From the NCBI GenBank assembly GCA_045630285.1, contig JAZQSX010000062.1, forward strand, positions 1 through 64,000: DNA of 64,000 nucleotides, read 5' to 3'. This DNA comes from RGIG3009 sp045630285. Its GTDB lineage: Bacteria; Bacillota; Clostridia; Oscillospirales; Acutalibacteraceae. Each line of letters opens with the position of its first letter. The stretch's first letter is position 1. The position numbers and the translations under genes are program-made. Below, piece by piece: positions 21,185-30,160 of this stretch. The notes beneath the pieces were generated by a model, which saw only the letters and a program-made list of their open reading frames with translations, ran no database searches and had not been told where the DNA came from.

Positions 21185-21952
21185 TTACAGCTTAGCGCCA
21201 CTGTCGGCGTCACAGAACATCACCGCATCACTGTGCGAACGCATCGCCGTTGCGGGAACCATATCGGTAACCTCACCCTGCACCGTCAACGTCACGGCCT
21301 CGCACTTGGTGGGAGCCGGCACGGTGCAAACCAGATGACCCGCACGCATCAGCGTGGGGATGGTCAGCGTCAGTGCGTGGGTCGGCACTTCGTCAATGGA
21401 AGCGAAGCAACCGTCGTTGACCTGCTGCTGGCGGCAAACCTCGTCCAGCTTCACGACCTTGACGACCTCGGGATCGTCAAATTTCGCTTCGCCGGGATCG
21501 TTAAACGCCAAGTGGCCGTTTTCGCCGATACCCAGGCACACCAGATCGGTGGGATACTCTTTGAGCAGAGCAGCGTAACGCTTGCATTCCGCCTGCGGAT
21601 CGGCTGCGGAGGGATCCAAACGGTACACCTTACCAAACGGCAGACGACCAAACAGGTGCTCGGTCAGGAAATTGCCGAAGCCCTGCGGCGCATCCGCCGA
21701 CAATCCCACGTACTCATCCATGTGGAACGCATTGACACGGCTCCAATCGATGTCCTCGGCCGCAACCAACGTATCCAGCGTCTCGTTCTGGGACGGGGCG
21801 GCGGCAAAGATGATGTTTACCTGCTCTTTTTCCTCCAAAAGCTGGCGAATCCGCACCGCAGCGGCGTTGCCGGCGGCGGCGCCCATTTCGGCACGGGTGG
21901 CATATACGTTGACACGCAAACGGTCTGCAGAAAGCTGTTTGATCGGTTTCAT
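21185..21952 (-). CDS. nagB: Glucosamine-6-phosphate deaminase
   Basis: Protein of 255 residues that converts glucosamine-6-phosphate to fructose-6-phosphate and ammonia. Family motifs are AFHMDEYVGL (near residue 70) and GIGENGHLAFNDPGE (near 130). The ATG at 21952 has a strong AAGGAGGAG site; an upstream in-frame ATG lies before that site and is rejected. It is the first gene of a six-gene amino-sugar/oxidoreductase/GH20 operon. A palindrome overlaps its -35 region. Confidence 0.93.
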   Translation of the reverse strand: MKPIKQLSADRLRVNVYATRAEMGAAAGNAAAVRIRQLLEEKEQVNIIFAAAPSQNETLDTLVAAEDIDWSRVNAFHMDEYVGLSADAPQGFGNFLTEHLFGRLPFGKVYRLDPSAADPQAECKRYAALLKEYPTDLVCLGIGENGHLAFNDPGEAKFDDPEVVKVVKLDEVCRQQQVNDGCFASIDEVPTHALTLTIPTLMRAGHLVCTVPAPTKCEAVTLTVQGEVTDMVPATAMRSHSDAVMFCDADSGAKL

Positions 21953-21977
21953 AGTCTGTAACTCCTCCTTTTTCCTT

Positions 21978-22006
21978 ATCATACCACCGTTTTTTAGAAA
22001 TTTCTA
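21978..22006 (-). promoter_or_regulatory. Promoter and candidate operator of the nagB operon
   Basis: Reverse-strand -10 TATGAT (21978-21983). The -35 position is a poor TAGAAA that forms half of a perfect 12-bp palindrome, TAGAAATTTCTA (21995-22006). A weak -35 covered by a palindrome suits regulated expression, by an unidentified factor. Confidence 0.5.
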
Positions 22007-22083
22007 GACAAATAATGCGTTTTATATCAAAATCTTGCTGTATTCCTGCGGAATTTCTGCCAAAATTATTTGGTCGCGCCCTC

Positions 22084-22112
22084 TTGCAAAGGACGGGATT
22101 TTTTGCCATAAT
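22084..22112 (+). promoter_or_regulatory. Promoter of pth-mfd
   Basis: TTGCAA (22084-22089), a 17-bp spacer and CATAAT (22107-22112), 33 bp upstream of the pth start; divergent from nagB. Confidence 0.7.
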
Positions 22113-22144
22113 AGACGTATAGTAAATGTAAAGAGGTTTTGACT

Positions 22145-22744
22145 ATGCTGTTTCGAAAACCGGCAGTCACCGGTGCGGTGGATTTTCTTGTCGTCGGGCT
22201 GGGAAATCCCGGAAAAAAATACGAGGGCACCCGACACAACGCCGGATTTATGGTGATTGAGACGTTGGCAGAGCTCGCCGGCGTACGGGTAAACCGTGCC
22301 AAGTTCAAGTCGCTGTGCGGCGAGGCCGTGTTCGGCGACAAAAAGGTGCTGCTGATGATGCCGCAGACCTTTATGAACAACAGTGGTGAGGCCGTGCGGG
22401 AGGCACAAGCCTTTTACAAGTTGCCGCCGGAGCGCTGTCTGATCATTTGTGACGACATCACCCTGCCCGTCGGCACCATTCGTATTCGCCGCAAAGGCAG
22501 CGACGGCGGTCAACGTGGTATGCGCAGCATCATCACGCTGTGCGGCAGCGAACAATTCCCCCGTATCAAGGTAGGCGTCGGGCAAAAGCCGCATCCGGAC
22601 TACGATCTGGCGGCGTGGGTTCTCTCCCGCTTCGCCGAGGCGGACAAAGCCCCGATGCGTGACGCCGTCAAGAACGCCGCCGACGCCACCCACGTGATCC
22701 TCCAAGACAGCATTGAAGCCGCTATGAATCGGTTTTCCAAGTAA
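22145..22744 (+). CDS. pth: Peptidyl-tRNA hydrolase
   Basis: Protein of 199 residues that frees tRNA from prematurely released peptidyl-tRNA. The motifs VVGLGNPGKKYEGTRHNAGF (near residue 15, with the catalytic His), MMPQTFMNNSGEAV and CDDITLPVGTIRIR are all present. The ATG at 22145 is chosen because AAAGAGG lies eight bases upstream; an in-frame TTG two codons earlier is too close to that site. It is followed after 8 bases by mfd, the conserved spoVC-mfd arrangement of Firmicutes. Confidence 0.95.
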   Translation: MLFRKPAVTGAVDFLVVGLGNPGKKYEGTRHNAGFMVIETLAELAGVRVNRAKFKSLCGEAVFGDKKVLLMMPQTFMNNSGEAVREAQAFYKLPPERCLIICDDITLPVGTIRIRRKGSDGGQRGMRSIITLCGSEQFPRIKVGVGQKPHPDYDLAAWVLSRFAEADKAPMRDAVKNAADATHVILQDSIEAAMNRFSK

Positions 22745-22752
22745 GGAGCATT

Positions 22753-25700
22753 ATGTCTGTATTTGAAAACGGCTTATCGGGACTGCCGTCGCTGAAAGCC
22801 GTCGAATCCGACCTTGCCGCAGGCCGATCGCCCGTTATGCTGACCGGTCCCGGCCACATCCATAAAGTGCTGTTAGCGCACACGCTGTGTGCCCGCCGTC
22901 GGTGCGGAGGCTTGTTCCTCACCGCCGACGAAGCGGAGGCCACCCGTATTTGTGAAGACCTTGTTGCCCTCGGCAACGAGGCTCTTTTGTTGCCCTCACG
23001 AGAGTTGTCTCTGCATCGGGCGGAGTCAGCATCCCGTGAATACGAGCAAATGCGGCTGGGCGTCTTGTCCCGCATGGCACGTGGCGATTATGACATCGTT
23101 GTCGCCGGCATTGACGCCGTCACCGGCTACACCATTCCACCCGCCACGTTGCTTGCCCGCACGCTGCACTTATCCGCCGGCAAACGTCTGCCGGTCACCG
23201 ATCTTCCCGGGGCGCTCGCCGCTGCGGGGTATGAGCGCTGTGCACAGGTTGAGGGTGCGGGACAATTTGCTGTGCGAGGCGGTATTATCGACGTCTACCC
23301 CGCTCAAAACGCCTCTCCGCTTCGCGTTGAACTGTGGGGCGATACGGTCGATACCATTTCCGCCTTTGACCTGCTGTCACAACGGCGTACCGATTCGCTG
23401 GATGCTGTGGATATTCCTCCGGCAGCTGAAATCTTTTATGATTCCGCTGAGGAGCTGGCGTCCCGCATTGAAGCGCTGGCGGCCTCACTGTCGGGCAAGC
23501 GTGCCGCCGCCGTGCGGGAATCCTTGCTGCAGGACGCCGACCGCCTGCGTGGCGGCGCCAATCCCGCCGCACCGGATAAATATTTGCCGCTGATCTATCC
23601 CGACACCGCCACCGTATTTGATTATGCCGACGGTGCACTCGTTTTCGTATCGGAAATGCAAAAGGTACGGGAGCGGATGCGCAGCGCCGAATGGCAGCTT
23701 CAGGAAGACATCAAATCACTGTTGGAAGAAAACCAATTATGTCGGGAGCTGTGCCGCTACCGTGCAGATTTTGAGGACGTTGCAGCCTTTCTCACCAAAC
23801 GCCCAACATTGCTGCTGGAAACCTTCGCCCGCAGCTCGGCGGAGCTCCCGTTGGGCGGCTTGTATTCGCTATCCTGCCGCCAGCTTCCCGTCTGGTCAGG
23901 CGGATTAGAGCTGCTGTGCGAAGATCTCACCGATCTTTTATCACGGCAATCGGCGTGCCTTTTGCTGGCGGGCTCAGAGGAGCGTACCGCCAAAGCATTG
24001 GCCGACGATCTCGTCAATCGCGGTATTCCTGCGCTGTATGCTCCCGCGCCGCAAAAGCCTGTGCGTGGACAGGTGCTGGTACTGCAGGGCGGTATTTCCG
24101 CCGGCGCAGAGTTCCCGGAAGCCGGTCTGGCCATTCTAACCCACGGCCGGGCATCGGCGCCCCGCAAGCGGCGTCGATTAAACAAACAGCGTGGATCAGA
24201 GATCCATAGTCTCTCGGAGCTGACCCCGGGTGATTACGTCGTCCACGCCGCACACGGCATCGGCCTGTACGAAGGCATCCGTCAAATGGAAGTACAGGGC
24301 GTTGTGAAGGATTATCTGAAATTACAGTATGCCAAGGGCGATACCTTGTACGTCCCCGTCACGCAGCTGGATCTGGTTTCCAAGTACATCGGCACCAAGG
24401 ACGAGGTGAAGGTCAAGCTCCACCGCCTCGGCGGCCAGGAGTGGCAAAAGACGAAAAGCCGTGTGCGTGGCGCCGTTAAGGACATCGCCAAGGAGCTTAT
24501 TCTGCTCTATTCCCAGCGTATGGCAACCCCCGGCTACGCCTTTGATCCCGACACTGAGTGGCAATACGATTTTGAGCGTCACTTTGAATACGAAGAGACC
24601 GAGGATCAGCTTCGCTGCATCGACGAGATCAAATCCGATATGGAACGTCCCATTCCTATGGATCGGTTGCTGTGCGGCGACGTCGGCTTCGGCAAGACCG
24701 AGGTCGCTCTGCGTGCTGCATTCAAGTGCGTATCACAAAGCAAGCAGTGTGTTCTTCTCGTCCCCACCACCATTTTGGCGTTCCAGCATTATAACACCCT
24801 TCTCTCTCGCTTTGACGGATTCCCCGTCAAGATCGAAATGCTGTCCCGCTTTCGCACTCCCAAGCAGCAGGAGCAGATCCTGCGTGATATGGCGGCAGGG
24901 CGCATCGACATTCTTGTCGGCACGCACCGTATGCTGTCCAAGGACGTCAAATTCCGAGATTTGGGTCTGTTTATCGTCGATGAGGAACAACGCTTCGGCG
25001 TGGCACAAAAGGAACGTATCAAGGAGCTGGCTCCGCAGGTTGACGTGCTGACGCTGTCCGCCACCCCCATTCCCCGCACGCTGAATATGGCGATGAGCGG
25101 TATTCGTGATATGTCGATCATCGAAGAAGCGCCGCAGGACCGCCGTCCGGTGCAAACGTACGTGCTGGAACACGACAATACCCTGTTAGCTGATGCGATC
25201 CGCCGTGAATTACGGCGTGGCGGTCAGGTATACTATATTCACAACCGTGTGGAAACGATCGAGCGCTGTGCCGCCGGATGGCAGATGCGTCTGCCCGAGG
25301 CACGGGTCGCCTACGCTCACGGTAAAATGTCGGAAGACGAGATGTCGGAAATCTGGCGACAGGTCATCGACCACGAAATCGATCTACTGGTGTGTACAAC
25401 CATTATCGAGACCGGTGTGGACGTGCCCAATGTCAACACCCTGATCATCGAAAACGCCGATCGGTTCGGCTTGTCACAGCTTCACCAGCTGCGTGGCCGT
25501 GTTGGGCGATCCTCCCGCCGTGCGTTTGCGTATCTTACCTTTACCCGCAGCAAGGTGCTCAGCGACGTTGCCGCCAAGCGGTTGGAGGCGATCCGTGAGT
25601 TTACCGAATTCGGCGCCGGCTTTAAGATCGCTCTGCGGGATATGGAGATCCGTGGTGCGGGCAATCTGCTGGGTGCCCAGCAGCACGGGCACATGGAAGC

Positions 25701-26235
25701 TGTCGGCTACGATCTGTACCTGCGGTTGCTGGCGGAAGCCGTCAACGAGGAAAAGGGCATCACGGACAACCGCCGTGAGCCCGAATGCTTGATCGACCTG
25801 CCGGTGTCGGCGCATATCCCCGAAAGCTATATCAGCACCAACGCTCAGCGCTTGGACATCTACCGCCGCATTGCCGACATTCGCACCGAAGAGGACTCTT
25901 ATGATGTCTACGACGAGCTGATCGACCGTTTTGGCGAGCCGCCCGAGGCGGTGCAGGGCCTGATCGACGTCGCCCTGCTGCGCAACCTGGCGGCCAACAT
26001 CGGCATTTACGAGATTCGCCAATCCCCCGACGGAGCAGTGTTACTATACCAGCGCAAGCTGGATCTCGAAATCGGCTCGCAAATGTCGGCCGCTCTGCCG
26101 GGGCGTGTGATGATCAACGCCGGGCCCAAGCCGTATCTCGCCGTCAAGGGAAAAGCCGGATTGTCCACACTGGATACGTTGCGGGAGGCCCTGCAGGCCG
26201 TCCGCCCGACAGAAAAACCGCCGGAGACCACCTGA
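22753..26235 (+). CDS. mfd: Transcription-repair coupling factor
   Basis: Full-length Mfd of 1160 residues. The N-terminal UvrB-like region is followed by the RNA-polymerase-interacting module (LTPGDYVVHAAHGIGLYEG near 490), the helicase core with Walker A GDVGFGKTE (near 642), IVDEEQRFG (near 742) and TIIETGVDVPN (near 887), and the C-terminal TRCF domain. It removes stalled RNA polymerase and recruits UvrA. GGAG lies just upstream of the ATG. Co-transcribed with pth. Confidence 0.97.
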   Translation: MSVFENGLSGLPSLKAVESDLAAGRSPVMLTGPGHIHKVLLAHTLCARRRCGGLFLTADEAEATRICEDLVALGNEALLLPSRELSLHRAESASREYEQMRLGVLSRMARGDYDIVVAGIDAVTGYTIPPATLLARTLHLSAGKRLPVTDLPGALAAAGYERCAQVEGAGQFAVRGGIIDVYPAQNASPLRVELWGDTVDTISAFDLLSQRRTDSLDAVDIPPAAEIFYDSAEELASRIEALAASLSGKRAAAVRESLLQDADRLRGGANPAAPDKYLPLIYPDTATVFDYADGALVFVSEMQKVRERMRSAEWQLQEDIKSLLEENQLCRELCRYRADFEDVAAFLTKRPTLLLETFARSSAELPLGGLYSLSCRQLPVWSGGLELLCEDLTDLLSRQSACLLLAGSEERTAKALADDLVNRGIPALYAPAPQKPVRGQVLVLQGGISAGAEFPEAGLAILTHGRASAPRKRRRLNKQRGSEIHSLSELTPGDYVVHAAHGIGLYEGIRQMEVQGVVKDYLKLQYAKGDTLYVPVTQLDLVSKYIGTKDEVKVKLHRLGGQEWQKTKSRVRGAVKDIAKELILLYSQRMATPGYAFDPDTEWQYDFERHFEYEETEDQLRCIDEIKSDMERPIPMDRLLCGDVGFGKTEVALRAAFKCVSQSKQCVLLVPTTILAFQHYNTLLSRFDGFPVKIEMLSRFRTPKQQEQILRDMAAGRIDILVGTHRMLSKDVKFRDLGLFIVDEEQRFGVAQKERIKELAPQVDVLTLSATPIPRTLNMAMSGIRDMSIIEEAPQDRRPVQTYVLEHDNTLLADAIRRELRRGGQVYYIHNRVETIERCAAGWQMRLPEARVAYAHGKMSEDEMSEIWRQVIDHEIDLLVCTTIIETGVDVPNVNTLIIENADRFGLSQLHQLRGRVGRSSRRAFAYLTFTRSKVLSDVAAKRLEAIREFTEFGAGFKIALRDMEIRGAGNLLGAQQHGHMEAVGYDLYLRLLAEAVNEEKGITDNRREPECLIDLPVSAHIPESYISTNAQRLDIYRRIADIRTEEDSYDVYDELIDRFGEPPEAVQGLIDVALLRNLAANIGIYEIRQSPDGAVLLYQRKLDLEIGSQMSAALPGRVMINAGPKPYLAVKGKAGLSTLDTLREALQAVRPTEKPPETT

Positions 26236-26257
26236 TTCACTCGAAAGGATGCCTTCT

Positions 26258-26614
26258 ATGTCCGATACGCCTCGTTCACTGTCCCTGCCCAGAGTATTCG
26301 TCATCGTGGTGCTGACGGCAGTGCTGCTTGTCTGCATCGTTCTCTCAGCCGTGTATGAAACCTCGCCGGGAGATTCGGTGGAACAGTGGCGCAAGGAAAA
26401 CCCCCAAGCCACCGAGCAGCATCCCGTCAATATCAACACCGCCTCCGAGGAACGGCTGATGTTGCTCGACGGAATGGACAGAGGCAAGACTCGAGCGATC
26501 CTTGAGTACCGCAGCCGCTTCGTGCGCTTCACCTCAGTCGAGGAGCTGCTGTTGCTTCCCGAAATCAGCGAAGCGGATTTGGAACGGTGGAAACCCTATA
26601 TCACGGTTAATTGA
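26258..26614 (+). CDS. ComEA-like helix-hairpin-helix membrane-anchored protein
   Basis: Protein of 118 residues with one N-terminal membrane segment (about 10-31) and a C-terminal helix-hairpin-helix domain (VNINTASEERLMLLDGM near 58, then LLLPEISEADLERW). It resembles ComEA, which binds incoming DNA at the cell surface during competence, but lacks the longer linker of B. subtilis ComEA. The ATG at 26258 is preceded by GAAAGGA; an ATG three codons earlier overlaps that site. It follows mfd closely and ends at a terminator. The DNA-uptake role is inferred from the domain only. Confidence 0.75.
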   Translation: MSDTPRSLSLPRVFVIVVLTAVLLVCIVLSAVYETSPGDSVEQWRKENPQATEQHPVNINTASEERLMLLDGMDRGKTRAILEYRSRFVRFTSVEELLLLPEISEADLERWKPYITVN

Positions 26615-26625
26615 AAAGAAAAAGA

Positions 26626-26655
26626 AACCCCGCAAGGAAAACTCCTTGCGGGGTT
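26626..26655. terminator. Bidirectional terminator between the ComEA-like gene and ftsZ
   Basis: A 13-bp perfect stem (AACCCCGCAAGGA/TCCTTGCGGGGTT) with a 4-nt loop, a T-rich tract forward and an A-rich tract before it, so it can end both converging units. Confidence 0.92.
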
Positions 26656-26666
26656 GTTTTTTGCGA

Positions 26667-27716
26667 TTAGTTCTTCTTGCGGAAGAGCTCCATGATATCG
26701 ATCTCGCTGTCGTCATAGTTGCCGCCGCCGTTCTCGTCGGGTGCAACATAGGAGCCGTCAGCCGAGAAGCCGGTAGCCACCAACGTGATGCACAGCTCAT
26801 CATCCAGCTTCTCGTCGAAGGTCAGACCCCAGATCGTGTTGCAATCCGGATGAGCCGCCTCAGAGATCAGCGTACAAGCCATCGTGACATCCTCGAGCAG
26901 AACGTCTGGAGAAGCGGTCACGTTGATGATCAAGCCGTGAGCGCCGTTGATGGTGGTTTCGAGCAGCGGGCTGGCGATAGCAGCACGAGCGGCGACCTCA
27001 GCCTTGTCCTTACCCTCGGCACGGCCGATACCCATGTGAGCATAGCCGGCATCCTTCATGATCGCCGTAACGTCAGCGAAGTCCAGGTTCAGGACAGCTT
27101 CCGCCGTGATCAGTTCGGAAATGGACTGCACGCCCTGACGCAGAACGCTGTCTGCCTCCTGGAAAGCGTTTGCCAACGTGATGCGCTGGTCGCTGACCAA
27201 ACGCAGACGCTCGTTGGGGATAACGACCAAGCTGTCCACGTGCTCGCGCAGAACGGCGATACCATTCTCCGCCTGCTCCATGCGACGACGGCCTTCAAAA
27301 GCGAAGGGCTTGGTCACGATACCGACGGTCAGGATGCCCATATCACGGGCGATCTCCGCAACGACGGGAGCTGCACCGGTACCGGTGCCGCCGCCCATAC
27401 CGGCGGTGATGAACACCATATCCGTACCCTTCAGAGCGGCAGTGATCTCATCACGGCTCTCTTCAGCGGCACGCTGGCCTTTTTCGGGGTTTGCACCGGC
27501 GCCCATGCCACGAGTCAGCTTTTCGCCGATCTGCAGCTTGGTATCCGCCTGCGAACGCAAAAGCGCCTGATGATCCGTGTTGATCGCCAGGAATTCCACG
27601 CCCTTAATACCTGCAGAAACCATGCGGTTGACAGCGTTTCCGCCGCCGCCACCGACACCGATAACTTTTATCTGGACACCATCCTTGAAGGTCTCCTCTT
27701 CAAATTCGAAGCTCAT
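26667..27716 (-). CDS. ftsZ: Cell division protein FtsZ
   Basis: Tubulin-like GTPase of 349 residues that forms the Z ring. The signature loops are GVGGGGGNAVNRM near residue 19 and GMGGGTGTGAAPVVA near 105. The disordered linker after the globular domain is only about 20 residues. The protein ends DIMELFRKKN, a divergent form of the usual DIPxFLR-type C-terminal peptide that binds FtsA, SepF or ZipA. GGGAGG lies upstream of the ATG. It has its own promoter in a 170-bp leader, and no ftsA lies beside it. Confidence 0.97.
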   Translation of the reverse strand: MSFEFEEETFKDGVQIKVIGVGGGGGNAVNRMVSAGIKGVEFLAINTDHQALLRSQADTKLQIGEKLTRGMGAGANPEKGQRAAEESRDEITAALKGTDMVFITAGMGGGTGTGAAPVVAEIARDMGILTVGIVTKPFAFEGRRRMEQAENGIAVLREHVDSLVVIPNERLRLVSDQRITLANAFQEADSVLRQGVQSISELITAEAVLNLDFADVTAIMKDAGYAHMGIGRAEGKDKAEVAARAAIASPLLETTINGAHGLIINVTASPDVLLEDVTMACTLISEAAHPDCNTIWGLTFDEKLDDELCITLVATGFSADGSYVAPDENGGGNYDDSEIDIMELFRKKN

Positions 27717-27768
27717 GAAACTTCCTCCCAGTTCATATTTTCTCAGCCCTGCTGTGTCATTATTCAGA

Positions 27769-27787
27769 CAGCGTTTTCAAAACACTG
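27769..27787. promoter_or_regulatory. Near-perfect palindrome in the ftsZ leader
   Basis: CAGCGTTTT-C-AAAACACTG: 9-bp arms with one mismatch around a central base, downstream of the ftsZ -10 and about 52 bp before the start codon. It may be an operator or an RNA hairpin; regulator unknown. Confidence 0.35.
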
Positions 27788-27802
27788 CAAGTCACCTATT
27801 TA

Positions 27803-27831
27803 ATTTTACCACGTTCTACGCAGGATTTCAA
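27803..27831 (-). promoter_or_regulatory. Promoter of ftsZ
   Basis: Reverse-strand TTGAAA (27826-27831), a 17-bp spacer and TAAAAT (27803-27808), 87 bp upstream of the ftsZ start, so ftsZ need not depend on the dcw transcript. Confidence 0.7.
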
Positions 27832-27886
27832 CTGTATTTTTTCAAAAAACGGCTACTTTTTTACTTTTTTTGAAAAAAATTTGAAA

Positions 27887-28804
27887 TCATTCTTCGGGAG
27901 AATTTTCCGGGCTGTCAGAATCGGTTTTATCGCCCTCCGGCGCCGGTTTTTCGGTGTTCAAAAGCTCGGTCGGCGTGAAGATAACCATCGGTGAATCAAT
28001 GGTTTCATCGGAGTATTGGCTGAGGTTCAAGACGCCGGTAGCGGTCTCTCCGTGGCGATTCAAAACCGTCGGCAAAGCGCCAACCGCCACCGCTACCTCA
28101 TAGTTCAAATTGGAATCGTTTCCCATCGCAATTTCAATCTGATTTTTCCAGTTGAGCCGTATGTCGCTGCGGTTCGACAGGTCGATAATACCCACGTCGT
28201 GCAGCCCATTGGCAGCCATGGATTTCACCAGTAAATTGGCGATCTCCAGGTCCTTGCCACCGATCACCTTAGCGCCTACCTTCGGTGACAAAATATCGGC
28301 GCCCTTCAGGTACAATCGACGATACGGGCGCTCACTCTCCACCGGCATTTGCATCAGGCCGATACCCTCGTCGCTGACAACCATCCAACTGCCGTTGGCG
28401 TAGACGGTACCCAGTTCTTTGTGCTCCGTCACCGTAATAGTCACGTCGCCGCCCATCGCCACGTCAACCGAAACGTCCTTGATATACGAAAACGTATCCC
28501 GAATATATTGCTCCGCATTGCGCTCGCTGATCGAAAACACGCTCTTCCCCTCGACAATACCGCTGACGGCGATGATCGTCTCGTCGTCGTAACGGGTGTT
28601 CCCTTTCACCGTGATGCTCTCCACACCAAACCACGCATTATGCTTGCCCGTAGCTTCATCCACGCTCTGCAACGCCATCGGCAGCATCAGCAGCGTACCC
28701 ACGATCAACAAAACATCCAGCACGGTAAGCACAACAAACAGCCGGAAACGGTTTACTGCCCGTCTCTGGCTGTTTGATCGTTTTGCTGTTCCTTTACGCT
28801 TCAT
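27887..28804 (-). CDS. divIB: Cell division protein FtsQ/DivIB
   Basis: Protein of 305 residues. It has a basic cytoplasmic N terminus, one membrane helix (about 23-45), a POTRA domain starting at VESITVKGNTRYDDETI (near 60) and a following beta domain, ending in an acidic tail (PAPEGDKTDSDSPENSPEE). It belongs to the FtsQ-FtsL-FtsB division complex outside the membrane. The ribosome site is weak. It lies between murA and ftsZ in the dcw cluster, as in many Firmicutes. Confidence 0.88.
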   Translation of the reverse strand: MKRKGTAKRSNSQRRAVNRFRLFVVLTVLDVLLIVGTLLMLPMALQSVDEATGKHNAWFGVESITVKGNTRYDDETIIAVSGIVEGKSVFSISERNAEQYIRDTFSYIKDVSVDVAMGGDVTITVTEHKELGTVYANGSWMVVSDEGIGLMQMPVESERPYRRLYLKGADILSPKVGAKVIGGKDLEIANLLVKSMAANGLHDVGIIDLSNRSDIRLNWKNQIEIAMGNDSNLNYEVAVAVGALPTVLNRHGETATGVLNLSQYSDETIDSPMVIFTPTELLNTEKPAPEGDKTDSDSPENSPEE

Positions 28805-28825
28805 ACGTTGCCATTCCCGTCCTGT

Positions 28826-30082
28826 TTATTCTTCCAGTATAAGGGATGCTCCCGTTTGTGTCAACCCTTCTGCCAACGCTTCATAACCCCGTTCCAGATG
28901 AAACGTTTCTCCGATCACGGTGGTTCCCTGCGCCGCCAAGCCCGCCAACACCAGTGCGGCACCACCTCGCAGGTCGGTACACTGTACCGGTGCACCGGAC
29001 AGCTGCGGTACACCTTCAACCACCGCCACCCGACCTTCCACTTTGATCCGTGCGCCCAAGCGCATCAGCTCGCCGACGTGCTTATACCGACTTTCAAAAA
29101 TCGTCTCCACGAACACGCTGGTCCCGTCTGCCACACACGCCATTGCCATAAGCAGTGCCTGTGCATCGGTCGGGAACCCGGGATACGGGAGCGTCCGAAC
29201 CGTCTTGACACGCCGTAGCCGTGGCGGAGCGCTGACGAGCATCTCGTCATCCCACAGCGACACACCGCAGCCGGCTTCCTCAAATAACGGCACGACCGCC
29301 TGCAAATGCTTTGGGCATACGCCCCGCAGCAACAGCGACCCACCCGTTACCGCCGCCGCACCCATATACGTCACCGTTTCGATGCGATCGGGAATCACCC
29401 GATGCCGACAGCTGTTCAACCGATCGACACCTTCAATAAAGATCGTACTCTCTCCGGCGCCGCTGATCCGTGCACCGCACGCCGTCAAAAACGCACACAA
29501 ATCTACAATTTCCGGCTCACGTGCAGCGTTGTGGATCGCCGTCGTTCCTTCGGCGGTCACCGCCGCCAGCAAAATATTCTCCGTCGCCCCCACGCTGGGG
29601 AACGACAGCGTAATGGAGCATCCCGTCAGCCGCCGTTTCACCCGACAGCGCAGCTTGCCCCCTTGTTCATCGATATGTAACCCCAATTGCCGCAGTGCCG
29701 CCAGATGCAGGTCGATCGGCCTCGGCCCCAGCTCGCAACCACCGGGAAATGACAGCTCCGCCTCACCGGTACGTGCCGCTATAGCGCCTAAAAACACAAT
29801 GGACGAGCGCATTTCACGCATCAATTCATCGGGAATATCGCTGCGGCAAAGTACCGTCGCATCCACCGACACACACGAGCCCTCGTGCCGGATCGTGCAG
29901 CCAAGATGCCGTAAAATTGCAGTCGCTGCCCGAACATCGGACAGCGCCGGACAATTTTCTATCTCACAAACCCCGTGAGCCAGCAGTGTCGCCGCCAGGA
30001 TCGGCAGCGCACTGTTTTTCGCTCCGTGAATATGTACTGCTCCGTTCAGGCGACGCCCGCCTTCCACAATCAACTGTGCCAT
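28826..30082 (-). CDS. murA: UDP-N-acetylglucosamine 1-carboxyvinyltransferase
   Basis: Protein of 418 residues catalysing the first committed step of peptidoglycan synthesis. The N-terminal GAKNSALPILAA motif and the catalytic loop PGGCELGPRPIDLHL (Cys near residue 113) are present; the catalytic Cys, rather than Asp, predicts fosfomycin sensitivity. The ATG at 30082 has AAAGGGG upstream; an in-frame ATG nine codons earlier is rejected because it lies before that site. Its position between murG and divIB is where B. subtilis has murB. Confidence 0.95.
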   Translation of the reverse strand: MAQLIVEGGRRLNGAVHIHGAKNSALPILAATLLAHGVCEIENCPALSDVRAATAILRHLGCTIRHEGSCVSVDATVLCRSDIPDELMREMRSSIVFLGAIAARTGEAELSFPGGCELGPRPIDLHLAALRQLGLHIDEQGGKLRCRVKRRLTGCSITLSFPSVGATENILLAAVTAEGTTAIHNAAREPEIVDLCAFLTACGARISGAGESTIFIEGVDRLNSCRHRVIPDRIETVTYMGAAAVTGGSLLLRGVCPKHLQAVVPLFEEAGCGVSLWDDEMLVSAPPRLRRVKTVRTLPYPGFPTDAQALLMAMACVADGTSVFVETIFESRYKHVGELMRLGARIKVEGRVAVVEGVPQLSGAPVQCTDLRGGAALVLAGLAAQGTTVIGETFHLERGYEALAEGLTQTGASLILEE

Positions 30083-30160
30083 CGTATGACCCCTTTCCCA
30101 CGTTTTCACAGGATGTGCTTATATACCATCCTATGAGCCCTTGAAAAAAGGGTGACGAAG

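Noticed and set aside
19994..21961. Open frame of 655 codons on the + strand, opposite nagA and nagB
   Set aside because: A shadow of two clearly identified genes, without translation signals.
30138..30156. Small hairpin CCCTT/AAGGG between murG and murA as a terminator
   Set aside because: The stem is only 5 bp and no T tract follows on the transcribed strand, so the dcw transcript probably continues.
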